Numbered from the stretch's first letter, positions 1 to 8,012 are shown. The stretch: 64,000 nucleotides of DNA from Actinophytocola sp963825445 (GCA_963825445.1 CAWGTM010000010.1:124001-188000); one strand, 5' to 3'. Translations and numbers: made by a program. The notes: a model not told the origin generated them from the sequence alone.

Positions 1-554
1 ACACCCAGTACTACGGCTGGGCGCAACGCAACCGGCAGGCGCTCATGCCGACGCCCGAGCAGTTGGCGGCCGCCGAACCCGTGGTGCGCGCGGCCAGCGA
101 ACGGCTGCGCGGCACCATGGAGATCGTGTACGTGGTGGCCGACTACTACGAGAAGTACCCGAAGCCGTGCATGTACGGGTGGGGCGCCCGCCAGCTCACG
201 GTGGCGCCGAACGGCGACGTGCTGCCGTGCCCCGCGGCGTCGGTGATCTCCACGCTGAAGGTGGAGAACGTGACGCGCCGGCCGCTCGCCGAGATCTGGT
301 ACGCCTCGGAGTCGTTCAACGCCTACCGCGGGGAGGACTGGATGCCCGACCCGTGCCGCTCGTGCGACCGAAAGGGCCTCGACTTCGGCGGGTGCCGCTG
401 CCAGGCGTTCATGCTCACCGGTGACGCGGGCGCCACCGACCCCGTGTGCTCCCGCTCGCCGAAGCGGGGTCTGGTCGACGCGATCATCGAGGGCAACGTG
501 GCGCCGGCCGACGCGCCGGAGTTCGTGATGCGTGGGCCGGCGGTGGTTCGGTGA
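1..554 (+). CDS. pqqE: PQQ biosynthesis radical SAM/SPASM protein PqqE, C-terminal part (5' end outside window)
   Basis: PqqE is the radical SAM enzyme that joins Glu and Tyr of the PqqA peptide, the first step of pyrroloquinoline quinone synthesis. Only about the last 184 residues are present; the frame is open from base 3, so the Met at 45 is internal and the CxxxCxxC core is outside the window. Visible are the SPASM-region cysteines that bind auxiliary iron-sulfur clusters: CMYGWGARQL, GDVLPCP, DPCRSCDRKG and GGCRCQAF. The stop overlaps the pqqB start (GTGA), so the two are translationally coupled. Assignment by motif and by the pqqB neighbour; other SPASM enzymes are unlikely. Confidence 0.93.
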   Translation, partial: TQYYGWAQRNRQALMPTPEQLAAAEPVVRAASERLRGTMEIVYVVADYYEKYPKPCMYGWGARQLTVAPNGDVLPCPAASVISTLKVENVTRRPLAEIWYASESFNAYRGEDWMPDPCRSCDRKGLDFGGCRCQAFMLTGDAGATDPVCSRSPKRGLVDAIIEGNVAPADAPEFVMRGPAVVR

Positions 555-1423
555 GGGTGCTGCTGCTCGGCACGGCGGCCGGCGGCGGGTTCCCGCAGTG
601 GAACTGTGCCTGCCGGCTGTGTACCGCGTGCCGGTCCGGCGACCCGGCCGTGCCGCCGCGCGGTCAGGACTGCCTGGCCGTGAGTGCGGATGGCGTCGGC
701 TGGTACCTGGTGAACGCCTCGCCCGACATCCGCGCGCAGGTGCTCGCCGCCCCGGCGCTCGCACCCGGTCCCGGACCGAGGGACACCCCGCTGCGGGGCG
801 CCCTGCTGACCGACGCCGAACTGGACCACACGCTCGGCCTGATGCTCCTGCGTGAAGGCGGCGGACTGCGGGTGTGGGCACCACCGGCCGTGCTGGCCGC
901 CGTGGACTCCGGATTCCCGATCCGCGGCGCGGTCGCCCGCTACGGCGACTGGTCCTGGGAAACCGGCGCCGACGTGCCCGGGCTGTCGGTCACGACGTTC
1001 GCGGTCAGCGACAAGCGACCGAAGTACGCGCGCGACTCCACAGCCGACGGCCCCTGGGTGGTGGCCTACCGGATCGCGGACCCGGCGACCGGCGGCGTGC
1101 TGGTGTACGCGCCGTGCCTGGCCACCTGGCCGGACGGGTTCGACGAGTTCGTGGCGGGTGCCTCCTGTGTGGTGGTGGACGGGACGTTCTTCTCTCCGGA
1201 GGAGATGGGCGGCACGGGCACGTCGGCTTCGGCCCAGCGGGCGATGGGGCACGTGCCCATTCGCGACAGTCTCGACCGGATCGCGCGCCACCCGGACATC
1301 CGCTGGCTCTACACCCACCTGAACAACACCAACCCGGTGCTCGACCGGAACTCGCCGGAGTACCGGCTGGTGCGCGGCGCCGGCGCCGACGTGCCGCCCG
1401 ACGGGACAGAACTGGTCCTCTGA
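551..1423 (+). CDS. pqqB: PQQ biosynthesis protein PqqB
   Basis: Metallo-beta-lactamase-fold protein of the PQQ pathway, thought to hydroxylate the crosslinked Glu-Tyr intermediate. It has 290 residues, close to the usual 300. The start is GTG at 551, overlapping the pqqE stop; the reading frame is open further upstream but MRVLLLGTAAGGGFPQWN is the typical PqqB N-terminus. CxCxxCxxC-like cysteines follow (NCACRLCTAC), then NASPDIRAQ, the metal-site region TDAELDHTLGL and the typical end YTHLNNTNPVLD. pqqA, pqqC and pqqD are not downstream; they are presumably before the window. No other PQQ gene follows, so this closes the cluster. Confidence 0.95.
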   Translation: MRVLLLGTAAGGGFPQWNCACRLCTACRSGDPAVPPRGQDCLAVSADGVGWYLVNASPDIRAQVLAAPALAPGPGPRDTPLRGALLTDAELDHTLGLMLLREGGGLRVWAPPAVLAAVDSGFPIRGAVARYGDWSWETGADVPGLSVTTFAVSDKRPKYARDSTADGPWVVAYRIADPATGGVLVYAPCLATWPDGFDEFVAGASCVVVDGTFFSPEEMGGTGTSASAQRAMGHVPIRDSLDRIARHPDIRWLYTHLNNTNPVLDRNSPEYRLVRGAGADVPPDGTELVL

Positions 1424-1470
1424 GGGCATGCTGGTGTCGGAGAACCGGTTCAGGGCGCGAGGAGACACGA

Positions 1471-2043
1471 ATGGAACAGGTGGTCCTGCTCGACGAGCAG
1501 GGGCGGGGTATCGGTGTCGCCGACAAGGCCACCGTGCACCACCAGGACACCCCGCTGCACCTCGCGTTCTCCTGCTACGTGTTCAACCAGGCCGGCGAGT
1601 TACTGGTCACCCGCCGGGCGCGCGCCAAGAAGACCTGGCCCGGCGTGGTGACCAACAGCTGCTGCGGACACCCGGCGCCGGGCGAACCGTTCGCCGACGC
1701 CGTGGCCCGCCGCCTCCAGGACGAGTTGGGCATGCCGGTGCCGGGCGTGGAGCTGCTGCTCCCGCGGTTCCGGTACCGGGCGGTCATGGCCAACGGCGTG
1801 GTGGAGAACGAGCTGTGTCCGGTGTTCCGTGCGGTCACCTCCGCTTCGCCGGTGCCGGCCCCCGCCGAGGTCGACGAGTTCGGCTGGGTGTCATGGTCGT
1901 TGTTCGTGAGCCTGGTGACCGGGGGAGAGCTGACCGTGTCACCGTGGTGCCGCGAGCAGGTGGATCAGCTGGTGACGCTGGGCGCCGACCCGCTGGCCTG
2001 GCCGGTGGCCGCCGACTCGGACCTCCCTCCCGCTGTCCGGTAA
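1471..2043 (+). CDS. idi: Isopentenyl-diphosphate delta-isomerase, type I
   Basis: Interconverts isopentenyl and dimethylallyl diphosphate for isoprenoid synthesis (cytosolic, NUDIX-fold, metal-dependent). 190 residues, as in E. coli Idi (182). The active-site Cys lies in TNSCCGHP and the catalytic Glu in ENELCPVF; the NUDIX-like segment AVARRLQDELGMP is also present. ATG at 1471 is preceded by GGAG at about 1461. It is 47 bp after pqqB and may be read with it. Its last 79 bp overlap the convergent pnuC gene, an unusually long tail-to-tail overlap that would make complementary 3' transcripts. Confidence 0.94.
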   Translation: MEQVVLLDEQGRGIGVADKATVHHQDTPLHLAFSCYVFNQAGELLVTRRARAKKTWPGVVTNSCCGHPAPGEPFADAVARRLQDELGMPVPGVELLLPRFRYRAVMANGVVENELCPVFRAVTSASPVPAPAEVDEFGWVSWSLFVSLVTGGELTVSPWCREQVDQLVTLGADPLAWPVAADSDLPPAVR

Positions 2044-2588
2044 CTCCGCGACCAGTTGTACAGCCCGAGCACGCAGAGGCCGAGGAAGCCGACGTACAGC
2101 ACGGCCGTCAGCCACAGGTCCTTGTAGGCGTACAGCGGGACGTAGATCAGGTCGGCCGTGATCCACAGCCACCACGACTCCAGCTTCTTGCGCGCCTGTC
2201 CCCAGGTGGCGAGCAGCGACAGCACGGTCGTGACGGCGTCGGGTAAGGGCACGGTCGAATCGGTGTGGTTGGCGAGCACCCAGGTGAGCACCGCCGTGGC
2301 GGCGACTCCGGCGGCGGCCAGCGCCACCCACTGACGCGACGTGGTTCGGCTGACCGGCAGGTGGCCGTGGCCGGTGCCGCCACGAAGCCACGCCCACCAC
2401 CCGTAGACGGCGAGTCCCAGGTAGACGATCTGGAGCGTGGCGTCGGCGTAGATGCCGGCCGCCCAGAACAGCACGAAGAACGTGATGTTGTTGGCGATGC
2501 CGACCGGCCAGTTCCACACATTTTGACGGGCCACCAGCCAGACGCACAGCGCGCCGGTCACGAAGCTGATCACCTCGACGAGGCTCAC
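1965..2588 (-). CDS. pnuC: Nicotinamide mononucleotide/riboside transporter PnuC
   Basis: Membrane transporter for nicotinamide riboside, feeding NAD salvage. 207 residues with about seven hydrophobic segments; NVWNWPVGIANNITFF and YGWWAWLRGG are typical PnuC signatures (substrate-pocket WNWP and the W-rich loop). GTG start at 2588 with GGGAGAG upstream. The charged, Ser/Gly-rich C-terminal tail (about 25 residues) extends into the idi 3' end. It is divergent from the SRPBCC gene and shares a 60-bp AT-rich control region with it. No nadR-type kinase is adjacent. Confidence 0.92.
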   Translation of the reverse strand: MSLVEVISFVTGALCVWLVARQNVWNWPVGIANNITFFVLFWAAGIYADATLQIVYLGLAVYGWWAWLRGGTGHGHLPVSRTTSRQWVALAAAGVAATAVLTWVLANHTDSTVPLPDAVTTVLSLLATWGQARKKLESWWLWITADLIYVPLYAYKDLWLTAVLYVGFLGLCVLGLYNWSRSYRTAGGRSESAATGQASGSAPSVTS

Positions 2589-2605
2589 CGAACTCTCCCT
2601 TAGCT

Positions 2606-2635
2606 TTGACTTATATAAGTTGAGCTTGATACGGT
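2606..2635 (+). promoter_or_regulatory. Divergent promoter with AT-rich 12-bp palindrome
   Basis: TTGACT (2606-2611) and TACGGT (2630-2635) are spaced 18 bp and fit a promoter for the SRPBCC gene. A perfect palindrome ACTTATATAAGT (2609-2620) overlaps the -35 and spacer and lies about 20 bp upstream of the pnuC start; it is strikingly AT-rich for this genome. It looks like an operator able to block both directions. The regulator is unknown: ArsR-type repressors often accompany SRPBCC genes but none is adjacent. Confidence 0.5.
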
Positions 2636-2671
2636 CTGGTTCCGGAGACCATAGACCAGAGGAGACCTGCC

Positions 2672-3309
2672 ATGACCGATGTCGCCCAGCAGATCAGCGC
2701 CGTTCGCCGCCGGGTCGGCAGTCGGACGTTGGCCGAGGAGGAGGCTCGGGTGGTCACGGTCAGCCGGGTCTACGACACCGATGTCGAGGACCTGTGGGAC
2801 GCGTGCACGAACCCCGAGCGCATTCCACGGTGGTTCCTTCCGGTGTCGGGTGAGCTGCGGTTGGGGGGTCGCTTCCAGTTGGAGAACCACGCGGGCGGCA
2901 CCATCGAGAGCTGCGACCCGCCGAAGAGCTTCTCCTCCACCTGGGAGTACGACGGCGAGGTCAGCTGGATCGAGGTCCGCGTCACGGCCGAGTCCGGTGG
3001 TGCGCGCTTCGAGCTGGACCACATCTGCCCGGTGAACGATCACTGGCGAGGTATGGCCCCGGCGCTGCCGGCATCGGCTGGGACTTCTCGCTCCAGGGCC
3101 TGACCCTCCACCTGGCCGCCGGCGGCGCCCAGGTGGACTCCGACGAGTTCCAGGCCTGGATGGTGTCCGACGACGGCAAGCAGTTCGTGGCCCTGGCGAG
3201 CGAGAGCTGGTACGAGGCCATGGTGGCGGCGGGCGGCGACCAGGCCGAGGCCCGCGAGCAGGCCGACCGCTGCACGGCCTTCTACCGCGGCGAGGAGGAG
3301 CCGGCCTGA
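2672..3309 (+). pseudogene. SRPBCC (AHSA1-like) domain protein, single-base frameshift
   Basis: START/AHSA1-like fold protein of unknown ligand. The first frame runs MTDVAQQISAVRRR to FELDHICPVNDHW (about 125 residues), then diverges and stops at 3103. The next frame continues the family sequence without a gap, YGPGAAGIGWDFSLQGLTLH to the stop at 3307-3309. One G inserted after the TGG at about 3044-3046 would restore HWARYGPG and a 212-residue protein, so a one-base deletion is the simplest explanation. ATG at 2672 has GAGGAG at about 2659. All other sequence is intact, so the event is very recent or a sequencing error. Confidence 0.85.
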
Positions 3310-3458
3310 CCCGGGCCGCCGCCAGATCCGCGCGACCCGACCCGCGCGGCCGCGAGCATGCGGTCGGCAGGTTCGGCACGGTGCCGCGCGACGCCGGCCC
3401 GCTCGGACGCGCGCGCCCCGCCGGGCCGACGGCCAGCTCGGCCGGGCCGTCCGGTGCT

Positions 3459-3818
3459 CTAGCCGAGCAGCGCCGCCAGCTTTCGGGGCGCCTGTAATCG
3501 GTACGCCTCGGTGAGCAGTTCGCGCACCTCGGCCCAGTCGACCCGCTCGACGTCGAGTCGCAGCCCCACCCAGCCGCGCGCGCCCAGATAGGCGGGCATG
3601 TGGAACCGGTCGGGGTCGGACGCGATGAGCGCGGACTGTTCTCCGGGTGCTGCCTTGAGTGCCACGCCGACGATCCCGTCGCCGTGGTGATGGTCGAGAA
3701 AATAGCCGAACGTCTTGCGGCGCACGGCAAGCGTGACATGGGGAGCGCCGGTGGCCGTGGCTTCCGGCAGCTCGATGACGATCGCGGTGACTCGCTCGCG
3801 GAGCCGGGTGGTGTCCAT
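3459..3818 (-). CDS. MmcQ/YjbR family protein
   Basis: Small CyaY-like-fold protein of the MmcQ/YjbR family, annotated as DNA-binding-like but of unknown role. About 119 residues from ATG at 3818, the usual family length. Family features seen: ELPEATATGAPHVTLAVRRKTFGYF near the N-terminus (read as two parts), GVALKAAPGEQSAL, and the C-terminal HMPAYLGARGWVGLRL. A frame extension to ATG 3848 exists, but TACCGT seven bases before ATG 3818 looks like a -10 box of a leaderless transcript. Gap 3310-3458 to the SRPBCC gene holds no recognisable gene. Confidence 0.8.
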   Translation of the reverse strand: MDTTRLRERVTAIVIELPEATATGAPHVTLAVRRKTFGYFLDHHHGDGIVGVALKAAPGEQSALIASDPDRFHMPAYLGARGWVGLRLDVERVDWAEVRELLTEAYRLQAPRKLAALLG

Positions 3819-3888
3819 GGCGAGCACGGTAACCGCGGGGTCTGACATTTTTTGAACGCTCCGCCCTGGCGCGGGCGGAGCGCGCGGG

Positions 3889-4278
3889 TCAGGCCTCGAT
3901 GGCGGCCTTCCACAGGTGACCGTCCGGGTCGCTGAACCAGCCGTCGTACCCGCCCCACCGGGCGGCCGTCGCGGCCTTGATCACGGTGCCGCCGTTGGCT
4001 TCCGCGCTCCGCATGGCCTCATCCACCGCCTCGCGGGAGTCGGCGAGGAAGTGGAACGAGACGCCGCGGAACCCCGACCCCTCGGCGGGCACGCCGGCGT
4101 CCCGAGCCGCCGCCTCCCACTCGTAGAGCGCGAGATCCGAGGAGCCCGAACCCAGGCTGCACCTGACGAAACCCGGGAACTCCTGGACGACCTCGCACCC
4201 CAGGCCGTCGACGTAGAACTTCTTGGCGCGCTCGACGTCCTGGACGCCCAGCATGATCACGTTCGCCTGTACTGGCAC
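3889..4278 (-). CDS. VOC (glyoxalase/bleomycin-resistance fold) family protein
   Basis: A vicinal-oxygen-chelate fold protein of about 129 residues; substrate unknown. The N-terminal half contains IMLGVQDVERAKKFYVDGLG, the C-terminal half GGYDGWFSDPDGHLWKAA, both typical VOC half-motifs; a Glu in the first strand and the DPDGH region are the likely metal/ligand positions. I chose GTG 4278 because AAGGAG lies six bases upstream; an ATG at 4305 in frame lacks a ribosome site but sits after a TAACGT box, so a leaderless longer form is possible. Divergent from the radical SAM gene. Confidence 0.8.
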   Translation of the reverse strand: MPVQANVIMLGVQDVERAKKFYVDGLGCEVVQEFPGFVRCSLGSGSSDLALYEWEAAARDAGVPAEGSGFRGVSFHFLADSREAVDEAMRSAEANGGTVIKAATAARWGGYDGWFSDPDGHLWKAAIEA

Positions 4279-4371
4279 GGGTTTCTCCTTCGAGTGTGCG
4301 GTCATCCGTCACGTTATGGGCGCCGGCGGAGCCGCGCTTCTCGATTCGTGACCGGTCGGCGCCGGGTCGAA

Positions 4372-4402
4372 TTGACACCGCATCGAACGTGTGTTCGACT
4401 AT
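4372..4402 (+). promoter_or_regulatory. LexA (SOS) box and promoter of the radical SAM gene
   Basis: TCGAACGTGTGTTCGA (4383-4398) is a perfect match to the actinobacterial/mycobacterial LexA operator TCGAAC-N4-GTTCGA. It lies between TTGACA (4372-4377) and GACTAT (4397-4402), so bound LexA would cover the core promoter. The GTG start at 4408 lies six bases after the -10-like hexamer with no ribosome site, suggesting a leaderless mRNA. From memory, the M. tuberculosis orthologue Rv2578c is in the LexA regulon, which fits. Confidence 0.88.
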
Positions 4403-4407
4403 CGATC

Positions 4408-6306
4408 GTGCGATGGGACAGCCAGCGAGTAGACCGAGAAGGTCAGCAGACTCTGCCGGGGCTGCCGGGCCTCGTGCGCAGCGTTCGAACCCCCGAGTTC
4501 GCCGGCATGGTCTTCCACGAGGTGCACGCGAAGTCCGTGCTGAACAAGGTGGGCGGCCGGTCGCGCATGCCGTTCGGCTGGACGATCAACCCGTACCGCG
4601 GCTGCAGTCACGGCTGCCGCTACTGCCTCGCGGGCGACACCCCGATCCTGCTGGCCGACGGCCGCACCCGGCCGCTCGCCGAACTCAAGGTCGGTGACGA
4701 AATCTATGGTACGGAGCGGGTCGGCGGTCGCCGGCGCTACGTCACCACCCAGGTGCTCGCCCACTGGCCCACCGTCAAACCCGCCTACCGCCTCACGTTG
4801 CGCGACGGCACGCAGCTGATCGCCAGCGGCGACCACCGGTTCCTCACCGACCGCGGCTGGCGCCACGTCCACACCGGCACGCGCACGGCCATGCGTCCCG
4901 GCGACCGGTTCGTCGGCACCGGAGCGTTCGCCCCGCCGCCGAAGGGCGGTCCCGACTACCGCTACGGCTACCTGTCGGCGGTGGCCGGCGGCTACGGACA
5001 GCCCGCGGCCGCCAAAGTCCTTGCCAGAGCCCAGGACTACCTCACGGGCGACGAGCCGATCAGCCTGCCGGTCATCCGTCCCGAGGTGCCGAACGAGGAG
5101 TGGCACAAGGGATTCCTCGCCGGAGTGTTCGATGTGGACGGTGCGGTCGCCAGAGGCGGGTTGCGAGTGGCGCGCACCAGTCGCGCCGGCCTGCCGGCGA
5201 TCGCGTCCGCCCTGCTGCGCTTCGACTTCGCGTTCGCGTTGGAGGAGGGCGGCAGCCGCAGCGCGGCCACCCGCGTCCGGCTGACCGGCGGTCTCCCCGA
5301 ACAGCTGCGGTTCCTGCACACGGTCGACCCGGCGAACACCGCCGAGGGCACGCTCAACGGCGTCGTCACCAGGGGAGCCGAACGCCTGGGGCTGGTGTCG
5401 GTCGAGCCGCTGGGTCTCGAGCTGCCGCTGTTCGACATCACCACCGGCACGGGTGACTTCATCGCGAACGGCGTGGTGAGCCACAACTGTTTCGCCCGCG
5501 CGACCCACGAGTACCTCGACCTCGACTCCGGCCAGGACTTCGACTCCCAGATCATCGTGAAGGTCAACGCGCCCGAGGTCCTCACCAAACAGTTGCGCGC
5601 GCCGAGCTGGAACCGCGAGCACGTGGCCATGGGCACGAACACCGACCCGTACCAACGCGCCGAGGGCCGCTATCAGCTCATGCCACGCATCATCGGTGCG
5701 CTGGCCGACAGCGGCACGCCGTTCAGCATCCTCACGAAGGGCACGGTGCTGTCGCGGGACCTGCCGCTGCTGACGTCGGTGAGCGCCGACGTGCCGGTGG
5801 GCGTGGGTGTGTCGATCGCGCTGATCGACCGCGAGGTGCAGCGCAACCTCGAACCGGGTACCGCGAGTCCGCAGGCCAGGCTCGAACTGGTCCGCCGGAT
5901 CGTCGACGCCGGCCTGCCGTGCGGGGTGTTCGTGGCTCCCGTGCTGCCCGGTCTCACCGACTCCACCGAGCAGCTCGACGAACTCCTCGCGGCCATCGCC
6001 GCCACGGGCGCGTCCGGTGTCACCGTCCTCCCGCTGCACCTGCGTCCCGGCGCCCGCGAGTGGTTCGCCCGGTGGCTCGGGCGGGAACACCCGCACCTGG
6101 TGCCGCGGTACAAGCGGATCTACGCGAAGGGCAGCAACGCCGACGCCGGGTACCGGCGGTGGCTCGGCGCCCGCGTGGGCCCGCTGTTACGCCGCCACGG
6201 TCTGGACAAGAAGGACCGCGAGGTCGACACCTGGCCCGACGGCAGTCTCGCCGAGGGCGCCGAGGTGAGCGTGCCGGTCGCGCAGGAACAGCTCTCGCTT
6301 CTCTGA
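4408..6306 (+). CDS. Rv2578c-family radical SAM protein, interrupted by an intein
   Basis: 632-residue precursor; after splicing about 344 residues, the length of M. tuberculosis Rv2578c. Host sequence: MRWDSQ, FHEVHAKSVLNKV, INPYRGCSHGCRY, then intein residues 73-360, then CFARATHEYLD, GTNTDPYQRAEGRY, FSILTKGT, YKRIYAKG. The spliced protein restores CxxxCxxC (CSHGCRYC), the radical SAM [4Fe-4S] motif of the SplB-like branch. Function is unknown; the family is SOS-controlled, which suggests a DNA-damage link. GTG at 4408 matches the family N-terminus and the leaderless promoter. The precursor should be inactive because the third cluster Cys belongs to the intein until splicing. Confidence 0.93.
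   Translation: MRWDSQRVDREGQQTLPGLPGLVRSVRTPEFAGMVFHEVHAKSVLNKVGGRSRMPFGWTINPYRGCSHGCRYCLAGDTPILLADGRTRPLAELKVGDEIYGTERVGGRRRYVTTQVLAHWPTVKPAYRLTLRDGTQLIASGDHRFLTDRGWRHVHTGTRTAMRPGDRFVGTGAFAPPPKGGPDYRYGYLSAVAGGYGQPAAAKVLARAQDYLTGDEPISLPVIRPEVPNEEWHKGFLAGVFDVDGAVARGGLRVARTSRAGLPAIASALLRFDFAFALEEGGSRSAATRVRLTGGLPEQLRFLHTVDPANTAEGTLNGVVTRGAERLGLVSVEPLGLELPLFDITTGTGDFIANGVVSHNCFARATHEYLDLDSGQDFDSQIIVKVNAPEVLTKQLRAPSWNREHVAMGTNTDPYQRAEGRYQLMPRIIGALADSGTPFSILTKGTVLSRDLPLLTSVSADVPVGVGVSIALIDREVQRNLEPGTASPQARLELVRRIVDAGLPCGVFVAPVLPGLTDSTEQLDELLAAIAATGASGVTVLPLHLRPGAREWFARWLGREHPHLVPRYKRIYAKGSNADAGYRRWLGARVGPLLRRHGLDKKDREVDTWPDGSLAEGAEVSVPVAQEQLSLL
4624..5487 (+). mobile_element. Intein (288 residues) with degenerate LAGLIDADG region
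   Basis: Protein-splicing element within the radical SAM gene. Block A is CLAGDTPILLADGR starting at Cys 4624-4626; block B has the conserved His in IASGDHRFL; block F/G is FDITTGTGDFIANGVVSHN ending at Asn 5485-5487, followed by Cys +1 (5488-5490). All splice-junction residues (Cys1, His-Asn, Cys+1) are present, so splicing is probably active. The central region has one good LAGLIDADG-like motif (FLAGVFDVDG) but the partner motif, GYLSAVAGGYG, lacks the acidic residue, so the homing endonuclease is probably dead. Confidence 0.93.
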
Positions 6307-6401
6307 CTCCACCCGAGGTTCGACTGCGGCGAGACACACTCGGGTGGCCCGGGGTGTGCGGGGGCCGGCACGCCCCCGCACACCCCTCTACGGTGGGAAC
6401 C

Positions 6402-6782
6402 ATGACCGACCGGCCGAAGATGACCGTGAGCGCCACGGTGCTGGACTCGCCGAATCCCCTGGCACTGGCGGAGTTCTACCACCGCCTGCTCGACTGGCCC
6501 TACGGCGAGAAGAGCCCGGACTGGGTGACGCTGCGCCCGCCGGACTCGATCGGCCTGTCGTTCCAACGCGAGGAGCGCTACCGCCGCCCGGTCTGGCCGT
6601 CGACCGACGACGAGCAGCAGATGTCCCTGCATCTGGACATCGGGGTCGAGGACCTGGACGGTGCGGTCTCCTACGCGCTGTCACTGGGCGCGGAACTGGC
6701 GGAGTTCCAGCCACAGGACGGCGTGCGGGTGTGCCTGGACCCCGACGGCCACCCGTTCTGCTTCTTCCTGCCGGGCTTCTAG
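6402..6782 (+). CDS. VOC family protein
   Basis: 126-residue glyoxalase-fold protein, substrate unknown. VSATVLDSPNPLALAEFYHRLL is the first VOC half and LDIGVEDLDGAV plus VCLDPDGHPFCFFL the second. The start is ATG 6402; upstream CTACGGTGGGAACC contains a TACGGT -10-like box 6 bases before, so it may be leaderless. It follows the radical SAM gene by 95 bp. Its stop is 25 bp from the stop of the convergent regulator gene. Confidence 0.8.
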   Translation: MTDRPKMTVSATVLDSPNPLALAEFYHRLLDWPYGEKSPDWVTLRPPDSIGLSFQREERYRRPVWPSTDDEQQMSLHLDIGVEDLDGAVSYALSLGAELAEFQPQDGVRVCLDPDGHPFCFFLPGF

Positions 6783-6807
6783 ATACCCATCAATACGTAC
6801 GGGGGAC

Positions 6808-7797
6808 TTAGCGGGGCCAGTCCCAGCGCACGCAGAACGTGCCCGGACCGAAGTCGAGTGCGACCGCGTGGGCCTTGCCGTTCGCGTTCACCTCGACCTT
6901 GCGCCGCGTGATCGTCTGCTCCTCCGGGTCCACCGTGTACAGCTCGCAGTAGGCCGGCAGCGTGCGCGGGTCGAACTGCAGTTCCAGCACGAACTCCCGC
7001 ACGGGAGTGGTGAACTTGCGGCAGTAGCTGTCGTCGCCGCGGGAGAACGGCGGCCCCGGGTGGTTGAGCGCGTACTCGAGGATCACCGTGTCGCCACGGG
7101 CCAGGGGAGCGTCGAGCAGGATCTCCGCGGCGATCAGCCCGGCCGCCTCGTCCCGCGCGACCCGCCCGATCCGGCACGACTGCAGTGCCACGATCTCCGG
7201 GAACGGCCGGCCGACGCGCTCGAGGTCGTACACGGTGAGCGTGCGGTCCACGCCGTCCCGCTCGGCTCGCAGCACCTGCTTGACGGCGATCCGCTGCTCA
7301 CCGCGGTCGAGCGCGATCTCCATGCGGTCGTGCTGGCTGAGCTTGGTCAGCGCCGTCTCGGTGGTGAAGTCGATGCGCTTGAGCAGCTTGGACACGGGTT
7401 CGCGCTCGGGCCACATGGCCTCGATCGGCACCCGCGACGACTCCCGCTGCACCCGGCCACGCGGCCGCGGCGGACCGAGCAGCGCGATCAGCGAGCCCGC
7501 CGCCACGCCGAGCACGGACTCCAGATGTCCGAGCGCTGCCAGTGACTCGGCGCGTTCAGGCCTGCGTCGGCCCGACTGCCAGTAGCTGAGCGCGGTCACA
7601 CTGACCGACACGCCACGGGCCCGCAGGCGGTACTGGATCCGGTCGAGACTCAGGCCGCTGGCCTGGATGGCGGTGCGCAGCGCCGTGGGAAAGGCGTCGG
7701 CCGCCAGGTTGTCCACCGGGTGGGTCGCCAGGGCCCGGCGCAGGTCGCCGGCTCGGTGAAGCTCTCGAACTGGTTCGCGGGTCGCGCCGCCACCCAT
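6808..7797 (-). CDS. Helix-turn-helix (XRE-like) regulator with large C-terminal domain
   Basis: 329 residues. An N-terminal helix-turn-helix is visible at about residues 35-85 (FPTALRTAIQASGLSLDRIQ, then VTALSYWQSGRRRPE), followed by a roughly 220-residue domain rich in beta-strand-like segments (VLRAERDGVDRTLTVYD, FCVRWDWPR) that I do not recognise. Probably senses a ligand or partner. ATG 7797 has GGGAG upstream; an in-frame ATG at 7836 is less likely. It is divergent from aspS with a 215-bp gap that contains the imperfect dyad TACCACCTGGTA near 7830-7842, a candidate self-operator. Confidence 0.65.
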   Translation of the reverse strand: MGGGATREPVRELHRAGDLRRALATHPVDNLAADAFPTALRTAIQASGLSLDRIQYRLRARGVSVSVTALSYWQSGRRRPERAESLAALGHLESVLGVAAGSLIALLGPPRPRGRVQRESSRVPIEAMWPEREPVSKLLKRIDFTTETALTKLSQHDRMEIALDRGEQRIAVKQVLRAERDGVDRTLTVYDLERVGRPFPEIVALQSCRIGRVARDEAAGLIAAEILLDAPLARGDTVILEYALNHPGPPFSRGDDSYCRKFTTPVREFVLELQFDPRTLPAYCELYTVDPEEQTITRRKVEVNANGKAHAVALDFGPGTFCVRWDWPR

Positions 7798-8012
7798 CGT
7801 GGTCTCCCTGCGTTCTCCCCAGCGTTTACCTACCACCTGGTAACCAACACCCTACGGTGTACGGAGGGCCCTTGGTAGCCATCATGTTAAATCCGCGCGT
7901 GATCGAACTGCTGCGCACGGTGATGGTAGCGCCGCAAACCTGCTGGACGGAACCATCATCCCGTTGGCTAACCTGCACGTTAATTCATCAGGTCGACAGG
8001 AGAGAGCACGCC

